43,908 nucleotides of DNA from Pyrinomonadaceae bacterium (GTDB lineage Bacteria; Acidobacteriota; Blastocatellia; Pyrinomonadales; Pyrinomonadaceae). Position numbers and translations under genes: made by a program. Numbering within the stretch: position 1 is the first letter of the stretch; every line of letters begins with the position of its first letter. The stretch spans positions 1 through 43,908 of the forward strand of contig JAMQPH010000445.1 of NCBI GenBank assembly GCA_023717605.1, given 5' to 3'. Shown here piece after piece: positions 34,524 through 43,726 of this stretch. Below the pieces are notes generated by a model. It was not told the DNA's origin, made no database searches, and saw only the letters and a program-made list of their open reading frames with translations.

Positions 34524-35117
34524 CTACCACTCATCCGCGGCCTCGTAATCGTCATAAACTCTCAGGCGATCAATCTTTAGTGAGTAGATTGTCTTAATTT
34601 GTGCCGGCCGCGCGGTTCGTTCGAACCATCGCGCGGAGCACCAAGGATTCTGGTTAGCTACCATCACGAGACCGTGCTTCACAGGGTTCTGGTGGACGTA
34701 ATTGAGTCTGGCAAGATAGGACTTTTGATAAGTGAGTTTCGTTTCCCAGAAATTGTGCCATACCTGGCGTCCGCGACTGTCGTCTAAACGATTGATCCAC
34801 TTCGCGGTTTTCTCGTGGAGCAATCCGAGCATCGCCGAAAGACTTTCGGCGCTGTCGTCGTGCTCGGGCGAGTGAGCTACGAAATGATAGTGATTTGAGA
34901 AAACGGCCCAAGCCTCGAGGTTCCATCCATAATCGCGGGCGACGGTAAGTAAACCGCGATGGAGAACCTGAAGACGGTCGGCGGTGCGGAAGAAATGCTC
35001 TTTTAGGTAAGTGCCGGCTGTAACAAAGTAAGTGCCGCGACCAGAAAGTTCATGAACAGGTGCGTGAGGCCAAGGGACTTTTTTCTGGCCTTGTGAGGTA
35101 GAGGCCTTGAGGATCAT
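34524..35117 (-). CDS. REP-associated tyrosine transposase (RAYT)
   Basis: This 197-aa protein is a TnpA-REP/IS200-IS605-like Y1 HUH nuclease. The HUH-type metal motif is H76-Y-H78 (FSNHYHFVAHS) and the C-terminal signature is LNYVHQNPVKHGLV, with candidate catalytic tyrosines at 134 and 140. Length and order fit a complete enzyme. Such proteins bind and cut single-stranded REP sequences and are thought to spread them while being fixed as single-copy genes. Type A and type B REP elements lie on both sides (34285-34511 and 35129-35169). The N-terminus LSGRGTYFVTAGTY also fits the family. Confidence 0.9.
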   Translation of the reverse strand: MILKASTSQGQKKVPWPHAPVHELSGRGTYFVTAGTYLKEHFFRTADRLQVLHRGLLTVARDYGWNLEAWAVFSNHYHFVAHSPEHDDSAESLSAMLGLLHEKTAKWINRLDDSRGRQVWHNFWETKLTYQKSYLARLNYVHQNPVKHGLVMVANQNPWCSARWFERTARPAQIKTIYSLKIDRLRVYDDYEAADEW

Positions 35118-35128
35118 TTTGTTGCCTT

Positions 35129-35169
35129 AATCCAAAGCGGTGTCGCGCTCCGCTTGCCACCGCACTCCA
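35129..35169 (-). repeat. REP element, type B
   Basis: On the minus strand it begins TGGAGTGCGGTGGCAAGCGG and ends with ACACCGCTTTGGATT. It sits 11 bp upstream of the RAYT start codon and 14 bp from the stop of the radical SAM gene. Confidence 0.85.
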
Positions 35170-35183
35170 AAAGGGGCCGACGA

Positions 35184-37163
35184 TCAAACTCGAACTGTAT
35201 CTTCCTCGTGTTCTTCTACCAGGTACGGAGACACGACCTGAGGCTTGACGTCGGCGTCTTCGGCTAAGACGGCCTGGATAATCGGTAGACTGAGTGAATG
35301 CTTTCTGGAAATCCCAGGAACGTCGTGGCCCGCGGCATAGACAGCATGACGTCCGTGTTCTTCGTACCACTCGGCGAGGTCAGCGGTCTTGTGCATGTTT
35401 TCGATAATCTGCCGCCAACCCACGCCCGTGTTGTAAGCACAGAATGAGATCTCGCCTTCCTGGGTGCCGTAAGGGATCACGCACATTTCGGTGCGGCGAA
35501 AATCGTAGTTGAAGAGATCCTGGAACCACATGCCTTCGACGCAGAGCACGCGCCAGATGTCGTTGGGATCATCCTGGATTCCGGTCGTCTTCATCCGATC
35601 GTTGCGGTCTGAACTGGAGTTGGTCGACGAAGGTTTGAAGAGATTCAGAATCTGCGAAATCGGGAACCCTTCGGGCGCACGTTCAGCGTTGAAGTTTCGC
35701 AGGATCGCCATGCCGAGTTGCGCATAGGAAAGCTTCTTGCTGCGCGCCGTGTCCGTGATCGTGCCGACGTCTTTCATGAATTGCTCGTAATCGAAAAACT
35801 CAAACAGCGAAGTAAACTCACCGGTCTTTCGATTGACCACCATCAAAGTGAAGATGCCGCAATTCGGGTGGCAATTGCAGGAAGACCAACCCCAGGGCGC
35901 GTCTGCGCCTTGCAACATGTCCATCACGCTGGTGAATGCCGAGTAAGAGGAAAGTGGATACCAGTCACGCAGCGGTTGCAGTTGTCCGCGAAGTTGGTCC
36001 TTCAGATCATGAGTCATGCCGGCGAGGGTGTAACGCTGCTTGATTCGCAGTGCGTCGGAAATGTCTTCGTCGCGGCCGGTGAATGAGACGGGTTGAAACG
36101 CTATGGTCTGCACCTTGTCGATATTCTTCGCCGCGAACTCAGCAATCTGGCCTATGCCGTCATTGTTGATGGTGTTTACGATGGTCGTAACCAGCGTGAC
36201 CTTAATCCCGACGCTGGCGAGATTCTCAATCGCCTGCTGTTTCACATCAAACAAGTTGCCGACGCCGCGATGTTTGTTCTTTTCTTCACTCACGCCATCA
36301 AACTGAAGGTACACACCATGTTGGCCCGCAGCCTTCGCGGCTTTGCAGAACTCAATGTCTTCGGCGAAGCGTATGCCGTTTGTGGCGGCGAGGATTCGGT
36401 AGAAGCCAACTTTCTTCGCGTAAGCGACGGCCTCGAGGTAGTAAGGCGAAAGTGTGGGCTCACCACCGGAGAAGAGGATAATGATCTGCCGTTTTGGTTT
36501 AAACGAAACTGCGCGATCGAGAATCGCCTTCGTATCTTCATACGTGGGCTCGTGAACATACCCAACCTGGTTTGCATCCATGAAGCACGGATTGCACATC
36601 ATGTTGCAGCGGTTGGTTAGGTCAACGGTCAAAACGGCGCCACGACCAAACTTGATGTTTGATGTTCCATGGTGATGCACGTGCGAATCTTCAGCCGCGC
36701 GAAAGTCGCGTCCAAAGAACAGCGATTCGATCCGCTCGAGAAATGCCGGATCAGTTGCCATCACGTCAACAAACTCGCCGTGCTTCGGACAGGTCTTGCG
36801 CATGACCACCTGTCCGTTCTCTTCGACTATCTGAGCTTTGATTTCGCCTGGATGCTCGTTCATCAACGACTCGAGAGTCGTCTCGCCGCTGATGACGGCG
36901 TCGCGGACTTCCTTGACGCAACGCGGACAAAGGCTGTCAGTCTCACGTGGGAAGCCGAGCGGTGGAGAAGTTCGTTCATAGGATTTCAGCAGTGGTCCGG
37001 GGGCCCAGTTGGGCCGGATGGCTTCGCCTTCCGGTAGTCGACGGTTGACTGACTGAAAGGCGTTCCAGGCTACGTCTGAAAGGTTTGAGAGCAGCTTGGA
37101 GCTCTTCACGCCTGATAGCTTGCCCTTCTCGGACTCACCTCTGCGAAACTGGTCACTAAACAA
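35184..37163 (-). CDS. Tes-like radical SAM enzyme (candidate membrane-spanning lipid synthase)
   Basis: This 659-aa protein has the layout of the tetraether synthase (Tes, MJ0619-type) family: an N-terminal rubredoxin-like cysteine region (C79xxC82 and C125 in RKTCPKHGEF), the radical SAM motif C186xxxC190xxC193 (CNMMCNPC), GGEP at 233-236, and a later cysteine cluster (C429, C431, C435) that may bind an auxiliary Fe-S cluster. A C-terminal segment has LCVEGMWFQDLFNYDFRR. Archaeal Tes joins two lipid tails by C-C coupling; bacterial homologues are proposed to make membrane-spanning fatty acids such as iso-diabolic acid, abundant in Acidobacteria. The start is TTG with GGAG 8 nt upstream. The assignment rests on remembered motifs. 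Another lipid- or cofactor-modifying radical SAM role is possible. Confidence 0.8.
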   Translation of the reverse strand: MFSDQFRRGESEKGKLSGVKSSKLLSNLSDVAWNAFQSVNRRLPEGEAIRPNWAPGPLLKSYERTSPPLGFPRETDSLCPRCVKEVRDAVISGETTLESLMNEHPGEIKAQIVEENGQVVMRKTCPKHGEFVDVMATDPAFLERIESLFFGRDFRAAEDSHVHHHGTSNIKFGRGAVLTVDLTNRCNMMCNPCFMDANQVGYVHEPTYEDTKAILDRAVSFKPKRQIIILFSGGEPTLSPYYLEAVAYAKKVGFYRILAATNGIRFAEDIEFCKAAKAAGQHGVYLQFDGVSEEKNKHRGVGNLFDVKQQAIENLASVGIKVTLVTTIVNTINNDGIGQIAEFAAKNIDKVQTIAFQPVSFTGRDEDISDALRIKQRYTLAGMTHDLKDQLRGQLQPLRDWYPLSSYSAFTSVMDMLQGADAPWGWSSCNCHPNCGIFTLMVVNRKTGEFTSLFEFFDYEQFMKDVGTITDTARSKKLSYAQLGMAILRNFNAERAPEGFPISQILNLFKPSSTNSSSDRNDRMKTTGIQDDPNDIWRVLCVEGMWFQDLFNYDFRRTEMCVIPYGTQEGEISFCAYNTGVGWRQIIENMHKTADLAEWYEEHGRHAVYAAGHDVPGISRKHSLSLPIIQAVLAEDADVKPQVVSPYLVEEHEEDTVRV

Positions 37164-37552
37164 AGATCCTTCTCCTCAGGCACCTAATTTGGCGCCTCAA
37201 AAACGTTTAAGATCAACTATTACTTAAGTAAACGCCGCGTGTGGACAGCTAACTGTACCTCTTCGCGGAGTTGCCATGATAGTTTGCCGGGCAAGCAATG
37301 GCAAGCACAAAAGAAGGGCCGCTGGTCCCTCCCGCGTCGCACTTCAACTGGGCCGCTGGACCAGCATTCAATCTGGAAAGGCCAGGTTACTTGAGAAATA
37401 CGGCTCTCTCGCCCCTCGCTGCTGGCGGCGCAGATCGCTTCGTTTCAGTTCTGAGGTCTGTAGGAGACGGAGCAAATTAGAACGATCCACGAAATCACAC
37501 TAAACAGCACGAAATAACAACTTGGGAACAAAGTTTGCTTCGAAGGCCCAAG
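37164..37552. other. Gene-free spacer upstream of the Tes-like gene
   Basis: This stretch has short open frames on the plus strand (for example 37298-37480) without ribosome sites or recognisable products. The promoter of the Tes-like gene should lie here. A GGCGCC/GGTGCC pair stands just before its ribosome site. Confidence 0.4.
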
Positions 37553-37684
37553 CTATGAGCACTCGTTCTCTGTCTTATGGAGCTTATTAAAACCAAGTAT
37601 GAATATGCCTCCAACTCCGCAAGCTACCGCCGCACCGATTAGCAAAACGACTGCGAGGCAGCCAAGCAGAACCTTGTTTGACAT
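37553..37684 (-). CDS. Possible 43-aa membrane peptide
   Basis: The minus-strand frame gives MSNKVLLGCLAVVLLIGAAV followed by ACGVGGIFILGFNKLHKTEN and a short end. It is a basic start, one long hydrophobic segment with two cysteines and a charged tail, the pattern of a small membrane protein. No clear ribosome site precedes the ATG at 37684. It lies between the PEP-CTERM gene and the Tes-like gene on the same strand. It could be a real small protein or chance. Confidence 0.4.
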   Translation of the reverse strand: MSNKVLLGCLAVVLLIGAAVACGVGGIFILGFNKLHKTENECS

Positions 37685-37755
37685 AGCAATACTTTACACG
37701 GAAAGGTGCCTTAATTTCGAAGGCGACACTACCGAAGCCATAAGGAGCGTTCGGG

Positions 37756-38322
37756 TCAACGGCCGGCCCGACGCAGCATCGGCCCTTCGGGCATCTGTCG
37801 CCTGCGTCGACGAACAATCCCGGCCAGGCCAGCCAGCCCGGTCCCTAATAACAACATCGTCATCGGCTCAGGCACAGGTGCATTTGATGGCTGCACCCTG
37901 ACCGAGAAACTGAAAGGGTTTGTTTCCAGGACATTCGTGCCGTTGTTGGACAGAACTGAGAGCACTCCCGCGTACGTGCCGGCAGTAGCGCCTGCGAGCA
38001 TCTCAACCGTAAACATGTCAAGAGGCCCGAGAGTTGTCCCGGGGCCGACGGTTTGAAACAGGAAGTTAGTAACAAACGGACTATCGTCGAGAAAAAGCGT
38101 GCCGGCTCCATCATTGAAGGTGATTTGACTGGAAACAATCTGCACGGATGGCGCGGTGACGTTCAGCACGCTTCCGCCAAACGTCAGGATGCTCCCAACT
38201 GTGCCACTCTGATTTGGGTTAGTTAGCGTTAAGGTTAGTGGATCGGCCTTGGCGCTTGTTGACAGCAGTGCCAGCAGGGAGACCGCTAAGGTCGTGATTA
38301 TTAATCGTTGCGTGGTTTTCAT
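37756..38322 (-). CDS. PEP-CTERM sorted surface protein
   Basis: This 188-aa protein has a signal peptide (IITTLAVSLLALLSTSAKA) and a C-terminal PEP-CTERM signal: VPEPMTMLLLGTGLAGLAGI followed by VRRRRR. The middle is a beta-rich domain with Thr/Asn/Gly (LTLTNPNQSGTVGSILTFGG) and a SFSVRVQPS ending, like the one-domain PEP-CTERM proteins common in Acidobacteria and Nitrosomonas relatives. Like the protein at 7490 it has extra residues after the Arg cluster. I use the ATG at 38322; the frame is open from 38373, but the signal peptide begins MKTTQRL. Role unknown, probably matrix or surface. Confidence 0.8.
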   Translation of the reverse strand: MKTTQRLIITTLAVSLLALLSTSAKADPLTLTLTNPNQSGTVGSILTFGGSVLNVTAPSVQIVSSQITFNDGAGTLFLDDSPFVTNFLFQTVGPGTTLGPLDMFTVEMLAGATAGTYAGVLSVLSNNGTNVLETNPFSFSVRVQPSNAPVPEPMTMLLLGTGLAGLAGIVRRRRRQMPEGPMLRRAGR

Positions 38323-38400
38323 TTTGTCCGTCCCTTTTCCAAAGTGATTAAGACTTGACCCGATGCTTCTCATGCTTGATCACGCTTGCTCCACTACTGA

Positions 38401-39633
38401 ATCGATCGGGCCGTTTATATCGATCCCATGCGGCATACTCCTGACGGTAAGACCATCGCCATCGGCGCGAGCACGGCGGGCGGGCGCGATGAAATCCTGA
38501 CCGTGGGTGTCGCGGACGGTGTCGTCAGCAGAATCGGCGACCGTGATTGGGCCGAAGTGAGCAACGTGGTGTGGCTTGCGGACGGCAGTGGTCTGGTGAT
38601 GGTGGGCAGAGATGGAGGACGGAAGAACCAGATTTAGCTGCTTGCTTACCCGAGTGGTGAGACGCGCAAGATCACGAGCGACTTGGACCACTATCACGTC
38701 GAGAGTTTGAGTTTGTCTGCGGACGGCAAGCTGGCGGTCTTGCAGGGGCAGATTCGTCCTTCAATCTGGATTGCGCCGGATGGCGACCCCCGACAAGCAC
38801 GCCGCGTACTTGAAGGGACTGAAACCAGGCAAGAGGGGCTTAGTGGTCTGGCATGGACGCCTGGCGGACAGCTACTTTACGCAGCTTCCGTCGGCGACAG
38901 CCGAACGATCTGGGAGACGAATGGCACTGGCAGTCATCGACAACTGATACCGCATCATGCGAACGCGGTTGACCACCAGATGGCGTCACTGCTGATGGCC
39001 GTTACGTTGTCTTTCAATCCGATCGCTCCGGCAGCGTTGAAATCTGGCGCGCAACTCTGGACGGGGGCGACCTTAAGCAGTTGACCACAGGCGGCGGCAA
39101 CTCACAGCCCAGTCTTTCGCCGGACGGACGTTGGGTCGTATACACTTCGGCACGTGAAGGCATAACGACACTCTGGCGTATCCCCGTGGCCGGCGGGGAG
39201 GCTACCAAACTTGCCGGCGGACCTTCTTCATGGCCTCATGTCTCGCCCGACGGCAAGAGCATTGCCTATGCACAACCTTCCGACGTAGACCCTTCCGAAG
39301 TGCCGTTACCGAGACCCTTCGGGCGCGCTGACGTAAAATTGATGATCATTCCATTCACAGGAGGAGAACCCGTGAAGGGCTGGTCCGTTCCCATGACAGC
39401 ATCTCTGGGAGGAGGAAGTGTGACCTGGACCCTGGGATGGGAAAGCAATATTGTACAAAGACTTAGTTCAAGGGCTTTGGCGGCAGGCTTTGGATGAAGA
39501 AGAACCGCAGCCGGTCAAAGGCTATGAGGAGATTCGCGTCTATCACCTGGCACGGTCATTCGCCGTTCAGACTTTAGCGTACACGAGCGGGAATACGACA
39601 AGGGAAATTATCATTATCGAGAACTTCAGATAA
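38401..39633 (+). pseudogene. Decayed TolB-like propeller (kinase C-terminal half)
   Basis: The plus strand carries a run of propeller repeats like those of the kinase at 29277-32129: TPDGKTIAIG, WLADGSGLVMVG, LSADGKLAVL, then in a second frame TADGRYVVFQSDRSGSVEIW and SPDGRWVVYTS, and finally LAYTSGNTTREIIIIENFR, matching the kinase C-terminus. It has a TAG at 38635-38637 (in a position where Trp is usual), a frameshift near 38978 and a compensating one near 39435. The kinase domain and transmembrane helix are missing upstream. The copy is divergent from the intact kinase and inverted relative to it. Confidence 0.85.
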
Positions 39634-39898
39634 GCAGGAGCACACAGCTCGAAAACTGGTATGAGCTTACACAAACGACAAGTTGTTATGGACGAAGCAG
39701 GAAAACTGAAAACAGTCGAGCCGGCCCAATCGGCGGCCGAGTCTCAGACGACGCGCAGATCAATATCGAACGGATCGCAAGCATCGAATCCGCATCGAAA
39801 ACTTCAGAGGGGTTTCTCTCACGGTAGGTGAACTCTTTGGTTCACTCGGTCTGCGCGAGCGCGGCGGCCTCATCCGGCATGAGCACCTGCCGGACAGA
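39634..39898. other. Spacer without a recognisable gene
   Basis: A 56-codon frame (39661-39831) and an overlapping frame reading SLTVGELFGSLGLRERGGLI are present. Neither has a clear ribosome site or a domain I can name. They may be further remnants of an old gene. Confidence 0.35.
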
Positions 39899-42457
39899 TC
39901 AGGGGTCCGCAACAAACACACGGAAGTTGTCCCAACGGTTTGTCAGGGCCAAGCCGGGCCCATTATTGTACAGCCCCACCCCATCGCTATTGGATAGCAG
40001 GCTACTGTTTGTTGAATAGAGCAGCGTGCCGTTGGCGTACACGCGAACCACTCCAGCCCCCGTAGTGACTACTCGCATCGTCGTCCAGCCACTTGGCATC
40101 GAAATCTCGGATGCCAGTACTGTACGCAGTCCTGCTATGTAGTGACCTACGGTCAATGTCTGAGGCAGCGAAGCGTCCGCGCCGTCGCTGGAGTAAGCAA
40201 AAAAGTAATTGTTTGAATCGACGACTCGAAAGCTAATCCCAGTGTTGTGACCCGTACCAGAATTACGGGGACGTCGATCGGTTCTAATATCGAAATTAGT
40301 ACCGCCGGAAGCCATATTCAGCCAGGTGAGAGCTTCTGCGTTGGCGAGAAGTACTCCGCGACCGTTAAGAATTCCAAACGGCTGTGGACCGGCTCCAGCT
40401 GCATTCGTTCGCCAAGTCTTCGGTCCTGCCTCTCCTCTCTCGGAGGATCCCAGACCGCCTACACCGCCCAGCGCGTAGGTAGAATTGCGTCGCGAAAAAG
40501 AGTCAAAGATCAGAGCGCCGTTAGGGACGTTAGCGGGAGTCTCAACGGGAGCAGGCGGGAATCCTGGCTGGTGCGGGTTGGCGAAATCAGGTGCGGTTGG
40601 GTCAATCACGAACTCCGGGAGCGGGCATTCAGGACAGGGATGAAGAACTCCGTTAGCAGTGCTGCGCACCAAGCCTGGGTGCTGCCTACCGTACTGCCCA
40701 TACAAAGAAAGATCGGCGATGTTGTTAGACGGGCGGAAGAAATAGCTGAGAAGACTTCCATCTACTGAGAAGACGGTCTGCGGTGCAAAGGTTGCGAACA
40801 CCGAGCTGCCGATCGCTTCGCGTGGATTGTAGGTCTCGTAGCCGCGTACTTGAGCGATTCGCCCACGGAAATTGGCGTGGTCAGAGCCGCCGATAAGTAG
40901 CCTACCAGTGCCATGGCTACCACCTGGTGTAATTCGTGGTCCGACGAATAGAGTTTTGCCGACGGGTACGCCATTAAAATAGACGATTATGTTGCTGCCG
41001 TCCCAGCCGACGGCAAAATGGCCCCATTCATTTGGTGCAGGTCCTTCGTCGCTGCCAAAACTGGTAAGGCGCGTGCCGTTCCAAATATTACCGGCTAGTT
41101 GATAGCGACCCGGTTCTCTGGCGCCGATATGTGAAACACCGAACAATAGCGCGTGCGCTCCGCCATATCCGTCTGAGACGAGATAAGTCCCGCCCGCATT
41201 ATTGCCAGGCATCGCCCAAAACTCCCAGAAGAAATGGCCGTAGTCGAGTCCATCTGGCCAAAATAAGTTGTAGTCACCCGGTAGCGGCATACTGTGGTCC
41301 ACGCTTTTAGGCGCACCGTCGAACTCAAGAACATAGGACGGCGACAGGCTTAGATTTAGTGCCGCCGTGAAGTTTGCTACCCGGCTTTCCCCAAGCCCGG
41401 TGAGGGTGCTGGTGGCTGGTGTGAAAGAGTAATAGTCCTGGGCCTTCGAAGGGATCAAGGTGTAGTTTCCAAGCGAGGCTACGACGAAAGAATAGGTGCC
41501 GTCGCTGCGTGTGAAGGTCTCCCCGCTCTGCGGTCCACTCCAAGTTATCTTGACGCCAAAGACGCCTTGATCGTTCGTGTTACTTATGCGCCCGCTCAAT
41601 ACAATGTTTAGAGTTGCTATAAAATTTACGTGGCGATCGCCATCTATTTGCAGTAGCGAATGAATAGGAGGCTCGAAAATATAATCCTCCTTCGAAGCTG
41701 ACAATAGGTAATCGGCCGCTGATGCCGCGAGAATCGAGTAGTTGCCAGCGGTGTCCGTTAGAGTGCTCGCGGAAGCGCTGCCGCTAAGGGACACCGTAGC
41801 GCCAGCAAGAGGGTTTCCGTCGACGGTGATACGACCGCTTATAACGTAAGGCGGCGCTGGAGTGGGGTGTGATCCAGGATCATCCAACGGACCACCATCC
41901 CGATGACCTATCGCGATGCGTACTCGGTTGCTTGCCCTACCTTGGTGACTAATGCGGACCAGCACATCACCCACTCCTTCCATCTGATCGTTCAACCTCA
42001 GGCAGACAGCGCTCATCCACTGATGGCCGGGCACAGGTCTTACATACTCGACATCCATTGAGTGCTGACGGTGCAACCCGTCCTCAGCGACGGCAGTTAC
42101 ACTCGAGGGCTCCTCGCCCGGTTGCAGGTTGAGATTTAATGCAAAGAGTATGACGCGAGTGCGCGTGTCTTGTCTCCATGAAATCAGCGAAGTCAATGGG
42201 AAAGGCTCCCGCGTGAAGGTAATCGACTCCAACGCTATGGCCCGCGTAGAGGCGGTCTCGCTAATCAGCACCAACGGGCGGTTTTGACTATGTACACTCC
42301 CAGCCAACGTCAAACACAGCAACAATAGAATCCCCAGCCTTGTGTATAGCGTGGGACCAAGCGCGAAAGTTAGCAAGTCGCTCTGGCTAGCGCAGACTTT
42401 CACCGGAACGAACATGGAGCGGGTCAAGGGGCAAGAGGTGAGTGATGAGGAAAACAT
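39899..42457 (-). CDS. Large secreted protein with LamG-like and carboxypeptidase-regulatory-like domains
   Basis: This protein of about 852 aa is exported by a hydrophobic segment ending LAGSVHSQ (about residue 57). A first beta domain follows (TRTRVILFALNLNLQPGEEP; GVGDVLVRISHQGRASNRV), a type I remember from large secreted acidobacterial proteins. Then come two carboxypeptidase-regulatory-like repeats (GRITVDGNPLAGATVSLSG near 210-285; SGRISNTNDQGVFGVKITW near 290-370), a LamG/concanavalin-like domain (about 378-560, VLEFDGAPKSVD) and a second beta-sandwich domain (about 660-850) that may bind sugars. No enzymatic motif is seen. The start is unsure: an ATG at 42457 is used; TTG at 42466 and ATG at 42415 are also in frame and no ribosome site is clear. 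It may bind polysaccharide or act as an adhesin. Confidence 0.75.
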   Translation of the reverse strand: MFSSSLTSCPLTRSMFVPVKVCASQSDLLTFALGPTLYTRLGILLLLCLTLAGSVHSQNRPLVLISETASTRAIALESITFTREPFPLTSLISWRQDTRTRVILFALNLNLQPGEEPSSVTAVAEDGLHRQHSMDVEYVRPVPGHQWMSAVCLRLNDQMEGVGDVLVRISHQGRASNRVRIAIGHRDGGPLDDPGSHPTPAPPYVISGRITVDGNPLAGATVSLSGSASASTLTDTAGNYSILAASAADYLLSASKEDYIFEPPIHSLLQIDGDRHVNFIATLNIVLSGRISNTNDQGVFGVKITWSGPQSGETFTRSDGTYSFVVASLGNYTLIPSKAQDYYSFTPATSTLTGLGESRVANFTAALNLSLSPSYVLEFDGAPKSVDHSMPLPGDYNLFWPDGLDYGHFFWEFWAMPGNNAGGTYLVSDGYGGAHALLFGVSHIGAREPGRYQLAGNIWNGTRLTSFGSDEGPAPNEWGHFAVGWDGSNIIVYFNGVPVGKTLFVGPRITPGGSHGTGRLLIGGSDHANFRGRIAQVRGYETYNPREAIGSSVFATFAPQTVFSVDGSLLSYFFRPSNNIADLSLYGQYGRQHPGLVRSTANGVLHPCPECPLPEFVIDPTAPDFANPHQPGFPPAPVETPANVPNGALIFDSFSRRNSTYALGGVGGLGSSERGEAGPKTWRTNAAGAGPQPFGILNGRGVLLANAEALTWLNMASGGTNFDIRTDRRPRNSGTGHNTGISFRVVDSNNYFFAYSSDGADASLPQTLTVGHYIAGLRTVLASEISMPSGWTTMRVVTTGAGVVRVYANGTLLYSTNSSLLSNSDGVGLYNNGPGLALTNRWDNFRVFVADP

Positions 42458-42628
42458 AAGATTCAAAGTGGGAACGAGGAACTACCAGATTAACGCATAG
42501 GAACCTAACGCAAAGAGTGAGCCCGGCCTTTGAAGTATGCCATTGTCTTCTGCAGATTTCACTATTTCGTTGCGGTGCAGCTGGAGTGTCATTGCCGAAA
42601 ACGCCGCAAATCGGATAAGGTGCGACAA

Positions 42629-43726
42629 ATGACTGATCCCATGAGCGACACAGTTAGAGCGAAGAGCGTTGAGGAGTTGGCTGCCTTAATCGGCGCCCGC
42701 GCCTTAGGCGACACTCAGATTGGTATTGAAAGTGTCGCAAGCGTCGGGTCCGCAACGCTCGGGACGGTGGCGTTCGTTGAAGATCTCAAAGCCTTGGAAA
42801 ATGCGCAAGATTGTGGTGCTTCCGCTCTGATAGTGCCTGATGGCGCCGGCGAACGCGCTCGTAAGATTGCTCAGAAAGTACCTGCCATAATTGAAGTGGC
42901 GATACCTAAACTTGCCTTTGCTCTATTCGCTAAAATCCTACATCCTCAGAAGCAGCGCGAGCCTTCGATTCACTCGACTGCCGCCATTGCCGAAAGTGCC
43001 GACATCGCATTAACGGCTTACATTGGTCCACACGTCTCCATCGGCGAGAACTCAACCATCGGAACGGGGACCAGAATCGAAGCGGGAGTTGTCGTTGGTG
43101 ACGACGTAACGATCGGAATCGACTGCGTGTTGCATCCCAACGTCACGCTCTACGATGGAGTCACAATTGGCGATCGCGTCGTTCTTCATGCGGCCGTTTG
43201 CATAGGAGCTGACGGCTTTGGTTACGTGCGCGACGACGTGGCCTATCACAAGTTTCCGCAAGTCGGCACAGTAATAATTGAAGACGATGTAGAGATTGGC
43301 GCGCACACGTGTGTAGATCGCGGATCACTTGGGCGTACGCGCATCGGTCGTGGGACGAAGCTGGACAATCAGATCCACGTGGGCCACAACTGCGACATCG
43401 GAGAACGGGTTGTGATCGCCGCGCAAACCGGTATCAGTGGCAGCGTTACGATTGAAGACGACTGCGTGATCGGTGGCCAGGTTGGCTTTGGCGATCATAT
43501 CCGTGTGCAGAGCGGAGCGGTAATCGGATCAAAGGCGGGCGTGCTGCCTGGTAAGATCGTGCGGCCGGGTGTCTGGTGGGGCATTCCCATCCAGCCGCGG
43601 GATGAATACAAACGACTCAATGCCCACGTTGGGCGACTACCTCAGATGAGAGAAGAGCTTAAGGAACTACGCACGCGCGTGAAAGAATTGGAAGAAAAGC
43701 TTCTTCCAAACTCAGCGGATGATTAG
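42629..43726 (+). CDS. lpxD: UDP-3-O-acylglucosamine N-acyltransferase
   Basis: This 365-aa enzyme transfers the amide-linked acyl chain in lipid A synthesis. It has an N-terminal uridine-binding domain (SVEELAALIGARALGD; VASVGSATLGTVAFVED) and a left-handed parallel beta-helix of hexapeptide repeats (IGPHVSIGENSTIGTGTRIEAG and following). The catalytic His is in QIHVGHNCDIG. A C-terminal coiled helix (REELKELRTRVKELEEKL) ends it. The ATG at 42629 has AAGG 8 nt upstream; the frame is open from 42530 but the family starts here. Its presence shows a Gram-negative outer membrane. No other lipid A genes are in the window. Confidence 0.94.
   Translation: MTDPMSDTVRAKSVEELAALIGARALGDTQIGIESVASVGSATLGTVAFVEDLKALENAQDCGASALIVPDGAGERARKIAQKVPAIIEVAIPKLAFALFAKILHPQKQREPSIHSTAAIAESADIALTAYIGPHVSIGENSTIGTGTRIEAGVVVGDDVTIGIDCVLHPNVTLYDGVTIGDRVVLHAAVCIGADGFGYVRDDVAYHKFPQVGTVIIEDDVEIGAHTCVDRGSLGRTRIGRGTKLDNQIHVGHNCDIGERVVIAAQTGISGSVTIEDDCVIGGQVGFGDHIRVQSGAVIGSKAGVLPGKIVRPGVWWGIPIQPRDEYKRLNAHVGRLPQMREELKELRTRVKELEEKLLPNSADD

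Noticed and set aside
37298-37480. 60-codon plus-strand frame upstream of the Tes-like gene
   Set aside because: No ribosome site, no recognisable domain and no codirectional partner.
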